Of a stretch of 64,000 bases of DNA, positions 59,387 to 64,000 are shown one piece after another. Numbering within the stretch: position 1 is the stretch's first letter; every line of letters begins with the position of its first letter. The stretch comes from Halorubellus sp. JP-L1 (GTDB lineage: Archaea > Halobacteriota > Halobacteria > Halobacteriales > Natrialbaceae): NCBI RefSeq assembly GCF_011440375.1, contig NZ_JAAOIR010000001.1, positions 372,001 to 436,000 of the forward strand, read 5' to 3'. The notes beneath the pieces are model-generated. The model worked only from the letters and a program-made list of their open reading frames with translations, ran no database searches and was not told where the DNA came from. The translations under genes were made by a program, and so were the position numbers.

Positions 59387-60265
59387 ATGAAACGCTATCC
59401 CGCGGTGCCGGGCGTCGACGACGCCGACCCCGCGTTCTTCGAGGCCGGCCACCTCTGGGTGCAGGAGCTGGTCGCGGGTGAACTGATTCGGGTCCAGGTC
59501 CAGGCGTCGGGCGCGCTCCGCGTCGGGACGCGTCGGCGCGTCCTCGACCCCGACGAGGTCCCGCTGCGGTACCGGCACGCCGTCCAGTCGATCAGGGACG
59601 ACCTGGACGTGGACGCGCTCCGCGCGGCCGTCGCGGACGTCGAGTCGGTCGTGTTCTTCGGCGTCGCGACGCAGTACGACGGCGTCCCGTACGACTGGGC
59701 GCGGACGCCGTCCGTGCTCTGGGTCGACGCGTGGGACGCCGACCGCGAGGGATTCCTCGCGGTGGACGCGGCCGAGCGCGCGCTCGCGGAGTTCGGACTG
59801 GAGCCCGTGAACGTCCTCGAGAAGGAGGTGCACGTCAGGGACTACGACGCCGCGTCGCCGTCGATGCCGAGGTCGGCGTGGTACGACGGCCCGGTCGCGG
59901 GCGTCGTGCTCCGGAAGAAGACCGGCGAGCGCCTCGCAATTCCGAACCCGGCCATAGAGCGCGGGGTCGAGCGGGCCGTCTCGCCGACGGCTGCGACGGC
60001 AGACGCGCCGACGGATGCGCCAACGGACGCGACGGCGGCCGCCGATCGGGCGGCGACGCGCGAGCGCTTCGAGCGCGTCGTCCAGTCGGTCGCCGCCCGC
60101 GACCGACCGATCTCGTTCGACACCGTCTACGACCGCTTCCTGGCGGCGATCTACCGCGAGACCCACGACTGGCTGCTCTCCGGCGACGACGGCGCCGGGT
60201 TCGACCTCGGCGCGTTCCGGTCGGCGGTGTCCCGGCGCACCAGCGAGTTCCTCGACGAGCGCTGA
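59387..60265 (+). CDS. RNA-ligase-like protein lacking the catalytic lysine
   Basis: A 292-residue protein. Its layout resembles haloarchaeal RNA ligases of the nucleotidyltransferase fold: HLWVQE then motif I, later VVFFGVATQYDGVPYDW (motif III-like, FFGE region), VLWVDAWDA, then GVVLRKKTGERLAI (motif V-like). In motif I, where active enzymes have EKxDG, this has QELVAGE (26-32): the nucleophilic Lys is Leu28 and the Asp is Ala30. The protein should thus be unable to form the enzyme-AMP intermediate. The C-terminal domain (about 215-292) is helical. It may be a regulatory or RNA-binding relic. The ATG at 59387 was used. Confidence 0.6.
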   Translation: MKRYPAVPGVDDADPAFFEAGHLWVQELVAGELIRVQVQASGALRVGTRRRVLDPDEVPLRYRHAVQSIRDDLDVDALRAAVADVESVVFFGVATQYDGVPYDWARTPSVLWVDAWDADREGFLAVDAAERALAEFGLEPVNVLEKEVHVRDYDAASPSMPRSAWYDGPVAGVVLRKKTGERLAIPNPAIERGVERAVSPTAATADAPTDAPTDATAAADRAATRERFERVVQSVAARDRPISFDTVYDRFLAAIYRETHDWLLSGDDGAGFDLGAFRSAVSRRTSEFLDER

Positions 60266-60317
60266 CGCGTCCCGAACGGGAACTTTCAAGCACAGTTCGG
60301 GCGACCACGGACACGTA

Positions 60318-61376
60318 ATGTCGCTGCTGAGTCCGTTCGTGAACTCCCTCCCGGTCGCGGCGGCGTTCGTCCTCGCCGCCACCGCCGTCATCTGGAAGGC
60401 CAGCGCGTGGCTGGAGCACTCCGCGGAGAACCTCTCGCTGTACTACGGCCTCCCGCCGATCGTCCACGGCGCGATCGTCGTCGCGATCGGGTCGTCGTTC
60501 CCGGAGCTGTCGTCGGCGGTCGTCGCGACGTGGCTTCACGGCGAGTTCGGCCTCGGCGTCGGCGCCATCGTCGGCTCCGCGATCTTCAACGTCCTCGTCA
60601 TCCCGGCGCTCTCGAGTCTCGCCGCCGAGTCGGAGATGACGGCGAGTCGCGACATCGTCTTCAAGGAGGCGCAGTTCTACATGCTCTCGGTCGCGGTCAT
60701 CCTCATCACGTTCTCGCTCGCAGTCATCTACAACGGCGTCCCCGGCGGCGAGTTCCTCGGCGAGGTGACGCCCGGACTCGCCGTCCTCCCCATCCTCCTG
60801 TACGTGCTCTACCTCTTCATCCAGTACCAGGACACGAGCGACCACGACGCCGTAACCCCGCCCGCGGACCTCAACGTCCTCGCGCAGTGGGGGCTGCTCG
60901 CCGTGAGTCTGGCGTGCATCGTACTCGCCGTCGAGGCGATGGTCTCGGGCATCACGTTCGCGGCGAGACAGTATTCGCCAGGCCTGCTCTGGGTGTGGGG
61001 GATGACCGTCATCGCGGCCGGGACGAGCCTCCCGGACGCACTGGTCTCGATCCGCGCGGCGAAGGCCGGCGAGGCGACGACGAGCCTCGCGAACGTCCTC
61101 GGGAGCAACATCTTCGACCTCCTCGTCGCCGTCCCGGCGGGTATCGTCGTCGCGGCCTTCGTCGGCGACGTCGTCGTCGTCGACTTCGTCGTCGCGGTCC
61201 CGATGATGACTGCGCTCACGGTCGCGACCATCGTCCTGTTCACGCTCCTGCGGACCGACCTCCACCTCTCGGAGCTGGAAGCGTACGCGCTGCTGGGCGC
61301 GTACATCGTGTTCATCGCCTGGCTCGTCCTCGGCATCCTCGGACTGTCACCGGTTCCAGTCCCACGGGGGTCCTGA
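60318..61376 (+). CDS. Sodium/calcium exchanger-family (CaCA) membrane protein
   Basis: A 352-residue antiporter with ten to eleven membrane helices. The two alpha-repeats carry the cation-binding motifs GSSFPELSSA (first) and GTSLPDALVS (second), each followed by GNVLGSNIFD-like sequence (NVLGSNIFDLLVA). It exchanges cations such as Ca2+ for Na+ or H+. The ATG at 60318 precedes the first helix. It starts 52 nt after the RNA-ligase-like gene on the same strand. Confidence 0.92.
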   Translation: MSLLSPFVNSLPVAAAFVLAATAVIWKASAWLEHSAENLSLYYGLPPIVHGAIVVAIGSSFPELSSAVVATWLHGEFGLGVGAIVGSAIFNVLVIPALSSLAAESEMTASRDIVFKEAQFYMLSVAVILITFSLAVIYNGVPGGEFLGEVTPGLAVLPILLYVLYLFIQYQDTSDHDAVTPPADLNVLAQWGLLAVSLACIVLAVEAMVSGITFAARQYSPGLLWVWGMTVIAAGTSLPDALVSIRAAKAGEATTSLANVLGSNIFDLLVAVPAGIVVAAFVGDVVVVDFVVAVPMMTALTVATIVLFTLLRTDLHLSELEAYALLGAYIVFIAWLVLGILGLSPVPVPRGS

Positions 61377-61458
61377 CGGAACGCCGGAGTGGGTTGGTGC
61401 CCGCGACGCGACGCCGTGGATGGTAACCGTGAAGTGACGGCGGCGAGAACGCTCGCAT

Positions 61459-61626
61459 ATGACCGAGACTCCCACGGGAGACGTCGACGAGACCCCCGAG
61501 CACGTGGAGGGACTGGACCGCGTGACGTCACCGATGCAGGACTACTCGACGTCGCAGGTCGCGTACGGCGCCATCGTCCTCGTCGTCGGCCTCCTGCTCA
61601 CGTTCGGCCTCGGCCTCCTCCTGTAG
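61459..61626 (+). CDS. Small tail-anchored membrane protein (DUF7550-type)
   Basis: A 55-residue protein. Residues 1-30 are polar and acidic with RVTSPMQDYSTSQV, a conserved-looking block of a short haloarchaeal family (which I recall as DUF7550), followed by one C-terminal membrane helix (about 35-55). It probably sits in the membrane with the N terminus inside. Function unknown. The ATG is at 61459. Confidence 0.7.
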   Translation: MTETPTGDVDETPEHVEGLDRVTSPMQDYSTSQVAYGAIVLVVGLLLTFGLGLLL

Positions 61627-61697
61627 GCTGGCGCTCGCTTCCCGGAACTCGACCGCGTAGCGACTGCGCCGCCGACTGGATGGCTCCGATAGACGGC

Positions 61698-62063
61698 TCA
61701 GGCGAGCGTGGCGAGCCAGAACCCGAGTGCGGCGCCGGCGAGTGCGAGTGCGAGCGTCCCGAGTGCGTTCGCGGCCGCGGCCCGCGTCGAGCGAGCGGCG
61801 CGGTCGACGGTCTCGAACGCGAACGTGGAGAACGTGGTGAACGCGCCGCACGCGCCGGTGCCGACGAACAGGAGCGCGTCACCGCCGACGACGCCGGAGG
61901 CGCCGAGGCCGGTTGCGAGTCCGAGGACGAGACTCCCGAGGACGTTCACCGCGAGCGTCGCGTGCGGGATGGCGGCGTCGGCGTCGTCGACGCGCTCGTA
62001 GACCGCGTGTCGAGCGACCGCGCCGAGGGCGCCACCGATACCGACGAGGACGGCCGGGTTCAC
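61698..62063 (-). CDS. crcB: Fluoride channel, second CrcB/Fluc gene
   Basis: A 121-residue Fluc subunit started at GTG. Four helices and the family blocks GGALGAVARH, NVLGSLVLG, GACGAFTTFSTFAFE (the central Phe box). It overlaps the other subunit gene by 4 nt (GTGA). Paired Fluc genes form heterodimeric F- exporters that protect cells from fluoride. Confidence 0.92.
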   Translation of the reverse strand: MNPAVLVGIGGALGAVARHAVYERVDDADAAIPHATLAVNVLGSLVLGLATGLGASGVVGGDALLFVGTGACGAFTTFSTFAFETVDRAARSTRAAAANALGTLALALAGAALGFWLATLA

Positions 62064-62449
62064 GCCTCCACGCTCCGTGCGAGTGCGAGCGCGACGTGCC
62101 GGCCGAGGAGGACGCCGCCGATCCCGAGCGCGTAGTTCCCGGCGACGTTCCCGGCGGCGACGAGCGGCGCGGCCTGGTACGTCTGGACGGCGAACGTCGA
62201 GTACGTCGTGAGCGAGGAGAGGAACCCGGTGCCGACTGCGGTCCGCATCCGACCGGAGAACGCGCCGAGGTACGCCTCCTCGTACAGGAGGAAGCCGAGG
62301 AGCGCGCTCCCGACGACGTTCACGGCGAGCGTCGCGGATAGCCCTCCGACGGCGACGTCGACGCCGTACCGCGCGTTCGCACCGGCGAACCCGCCGAGTG
62401 CGACGAGCGCGTACGTCTCGACGGACGCGAGCGGGTGGCCGTCAGTCAT
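62060..62449 (-). CDS. crcB: Fluoride channel, first CrcB/Fluc gene
   Basis: A 129-residue Fluc subunit with four helices: LVALGGFAGANARYG, NVVGSALLGFLLY, TGFLSSLTTYSTFAVQTY and GNYALGIGGVLLGR. The Phe-box and Asn pore residues are kept. It forms a 4-nt overlapping operon with the second gene, so heterodimer assembly is expected. Confidence 0.92.
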   Translation of the reverse strand: MTDGHPLASVETYALVALGGFAGANARYGVDVAVGGLSATLAVNVVGSALLGFLLYEEAYLGAFSGRMRTAVGTGFLSSLTTYSTFAVQTYQAAPLVAAGNVAGNYALGIGGVLLGRHVALALARSVEA

Positions 62450-62620
62450 CGACCGCCACTCCACATCGGGAGTGCAAAAATCCGGCGGGTCGCTCACCAA
62501 CCGAGGGCGAGCGCGAGTGGCCGTGCTTGCGAGTAGACGAGACGGGAGCCGATTCGCCGTACTCGGTAGTGTGCGTGGCGAGCGCGGGGAGGACGCGAGT
62601 AGAGGAGAGAACGGAGCGGG

Positions 62621-62845
62621 TTAGAAGACGTACTCGTCGTCGTGACCCATCATGCCGTCGTCCTCGAACCCGGACTCGAGGCGTTCGTCCTCGTCGTCCA
62701 TCGGCCCGCTCGTCTTGTACGCCTTCAGACCGGCGGCGAGGAGGTCCTCGATGGCCTCGTCCCGGTTGACGAACTCGCCCTGCTCGACCATCTGCGTGAT
62801 CTGCATCTCGAGATGCTCGGGGATGTTTATCTCGACCTTGGGCAT
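62621..62845 (-). CDS. Ribbon-helix-helix (CopG-like) protein
   Basis: A 74-residue protein with an N-terminal beta strand (KVEINIPEHL) and two helices (EMQITQMVEQG and NRDEAIEDLLAAGLKAY), the CopG fold that binds DNA as a dimer. The acidic tail ends in EYVF. Targets unknown. A clear promoter (62870-62880) lies 25 nt upstream, so it is a leaderless single gene. Confidence 0.85.
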   Translation of the reverse strand: MPKVEINIPEHLEMQITQMVEQGEFVNRDEAIEDLLAAGLKAYKTSGPMDDEDERLESGFEDDGMMGHDDEYVF

Positions 62846-62869
62846 CAGTAATTGGGGCTATCGGTAAGG

Positions 62870-62880
62870 GGGTATTTAAG
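62870..62880 (-). promoter_or_regulatory. TATA box of the ribbon-helix-helix gene
   Basis: CTTAAATACCC on the minus strand, 25 nt before the ATG at 62845; fits a leaderless archaeal promoter. Confidence 0.7.
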
Positions 62881-63147
62881 CCTGTTGGGGACGTGAATCC
62901 GCCGCGGTCAGGCGCTTCAGGGCCGCGATCGCGGGTTGCTCGGCAGTCGCGTCCCGTGACGACCGACGCTGTCCACCGGGCCGTAACCGTGAACTGACAA
63001 ACAAGCGTCGGGAACCCGCGACCACGCGTGGCCATCGTTCGGTGCAACCCCCACTCGCCGTCGGTCGATCTGCTCGCGCTCGCAGTCGTCCGCGCGACGA
63101 CGAACGGTCCGTCACGCCTACGGTCCTCGACGCGCTACCAGAGAGCG

Positions 63148-63744
63148 ATGACTGTCAGGGACGTCACGGACATCCACGAGGAGTTCGACGGGGAGCGCGT
63201 ACCGCCGGGCCAGCGCGAGACGTCGAAGTTCCCCGTGCTCTCGAAGAGCGGCACGCCGAACTACGACCCCGAGAACTACTCGCTGGACGTCTGGGGCGCC
63301 GTCGACGACGAACTATCCTTCTCGCTCGAGGAGTTCCAGGGCGTCGAGAGCGAGACCCAGCGCCAGGACTTCCACTGCGTCACCGGCTGGTCGAAGCTCG
63401 ACTGCGAGTTCGCGGGCGTGACGTTCCCGACGCTCGCGGACCTCGCGGGCGTCCACGACGACGCGGTCCACGTCATGTTCCACGCCCTCGACGGCTACAC
63501 GACGAACCTCCCGCTCGAAGACTGCATGCGCGAGGAGGTGCTGCTCGCGTGGGCGTTCGACGGCGACGACCTCCCCAGGGAGCACGGCGGCCCGCTCCGC
63601 GTCGTCACGCCCCACCGGTACGCGTACAAGGGCGCGAAGTGGGTGGACGGCGTCGAGTTCCTCACCGAACCAGAGCGCGGGTACTGGGAGAAGCGCGGGT
63701 ACTCGAACACCGCGAACCCCTGGAACGAAGAACGGTACGCCTGA
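63148..63744 (+). CDS. Molybdopterin-dependent oxidoreductase (MsrP/sulfite-oxidase-like)
   Basis: A 198-residue single-domain protein of the sulfite oxidase/MsrP fold. C77 in DFHCVTGWSK ligates molybdenum through the molybdopterin. Further blocks are LDCEFAGV, GYTTNLPLEDC, EHGGPLRVVTPHRYAYKGAKWV (the end of the cofactor pocket) and GYWEKRGY. No Tat signal is evident, so it may be cytosolic or use an unannotated partner. The ATG at 63148 was preferred because the earlier ORF start lacks coding bias. Confidence 0.88.
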   Translation: MTVRDVTDIHEEFDGERVPPGQRETSKFPVLSKSGTPNYDPENYSLDVWGAVDDELSFSLEEFQGVESETQRQDFHCVTGWSKLDCEFAGVTFPTLADLAGVHDDAVHVMFHALDGYTTNLPLEDCMREEVLLAWAFDGDDLPREHGGPLRVVTPHRYAYKGAKWVDGVEFLTEPERGYWEKRGYSNTANPWNEERYA

Positions 63745-63820
63745 TTCGAGCCGCGACCGAGCAGCGCTTTAGACCTTGCGCGTGTGATACCGTCGGCTCC
63801 GCGTCTCGGATATGAACACC

Positions 63821-63829
63821 CTTTATAGG
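63821..63829 (+). promoter_or_regulatory. TATA box of the terminal gene
   Basis: CTTTATAGG, 22 nt before the ATG at 63852; typical leaderless promoter spacing. Confidence 0.7.
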
Positions 63830-63851
63830 GCCGGTCCCTGAGTTGGGTGCG

Positions 63852-64000
63852 ATGGAACGAGCGGGCAGCGGCGGGCGCTCGAGCGAGGTGGGTCGGGACG
63901 CCGGGCGTCTGGTGAGTCGCAGCCGCGAGGTGGGTGACGTCTCGTTTCGGGCGTTCCTCGCGTCGCGAGCGCCGCCGCGGCTCCAGTGGGCGAGCCCGGG
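63852..64000 (+). CDS. menF: Isochorismate synthase, N-terminal part (cut by window end)
   Basis: An incomplete frame of at least 49 residues, starting MERAGSGGRSSEVG. The run RLVSRSREVGDVSFRAFLAS followed by PPRLQWASPG matches the N terminus of haloarchaeal isochorismate synthases of menaquinone synthesis (there usually VSRTRE...DVSFRAFL...RVYWATP). The chorismate-binding domain is outside the window, so the call rests on the N-terminal block only. Confidence 0.65.
   Translation, partial: MERAGSGGRSSEVGRDAGRLVSRSREVGDVSFRAFLASRAPPRLQWASP

Overview
This window is chromosomal DNA from a haloarchaeon (class Halobacteria). The G+C is high and most proteins are strongly acidic. Genes often have TATA-box promoters 22-30 nt before the start codon, as in leaderless transcripts. 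The gene content is typical of the class: halocyanin, ADP-forming acyl-CoA synthetase, a short archaeal triosephosphate isomerase, Dph2, RpoL, a TrkA-N/DHH phosphoesterase, the paired DUF5794/DUF5795-type proteins and an intron-containing tRNA-Trp. I cannot name the genus.

Layout. 0.1-25.2 kb is ordinary chromosome. It holds a HAD phosphatase, two tandem methyltransferases, an acyl-CoA dehydrogenase, MscS, a copper-handling group (halocyanin, HMA chaperone, AsnC/TRASH regulator), a uracil-DNA-glycosylase-like protein, a Ser-rich membrane J-protein, DNA polymerase IV, an aldo/keto reductase and an amino-acid oxidase/ornithine-cyclodeaminase pair. It also holds a UbiA prenyltransferase fused to a lycopene-cyclase-like domain, and a catabolic group (BKACE, ring-cleaving dioxygenase-like VOC protein, iron-ADH-fold enzyme). 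25.2-30.7 kb is an A+T-richer accessory island: a decayed gene, an orphan membrane protein, a tyrosine integrase, two lipoproteins, a small membrane protein and a degenerate repeat family. It ends at the 3' end of tRNA-Trp, and a diverged copy of that 3' end lies at 26561, so most of it is read as an element integrated at tRNA-Trp.

30.7-64 kb is again core chromosome. It holds guaB, tRNA-Lys with a duplicated 3' end beside it, the DHH phosphoesterase, a PRC-barrel protein, a PLP aminotransferase and a Tat-exported subtilase. A three-gene operon pairs two membrane proteins with a RecA-like protein. Next come an acetate/acyl-CoA energy module (ADP-forming acyl-CoA synthetase with a BioD/DRTGG partner), a galactonate dehydratase/SDR sugar module, CorA, a zinc-ribbon/J-domain protein, a TIR protein next to an HNH protein, tpiA, a YlbF-like protein, a degenerate receiver protein, dph2, a FilR1-type regulator, rpoL and hisF. 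The window ends with a protein that looks like an RNA ligase without its catalytic lysine, a CaCA antiporter, paired fluoride channels, a ribbon-helix-helix protein, a molybdopterin oxidoreductase and the 5' end of an isochorismate synthase gene.

Most worth following up are the UbiA-lycopene cyclase fusion, the RNA-ligase-like protein, the TIR/HNH pair, the tRNA-Trp element with its repeat family, the guide RNA in the tRNA-Trp intron, and two candidate structured non-coding RNAs (before guaB and beside the subtilase gene). I found no CRISPR array, rRNA or insertion sequence.
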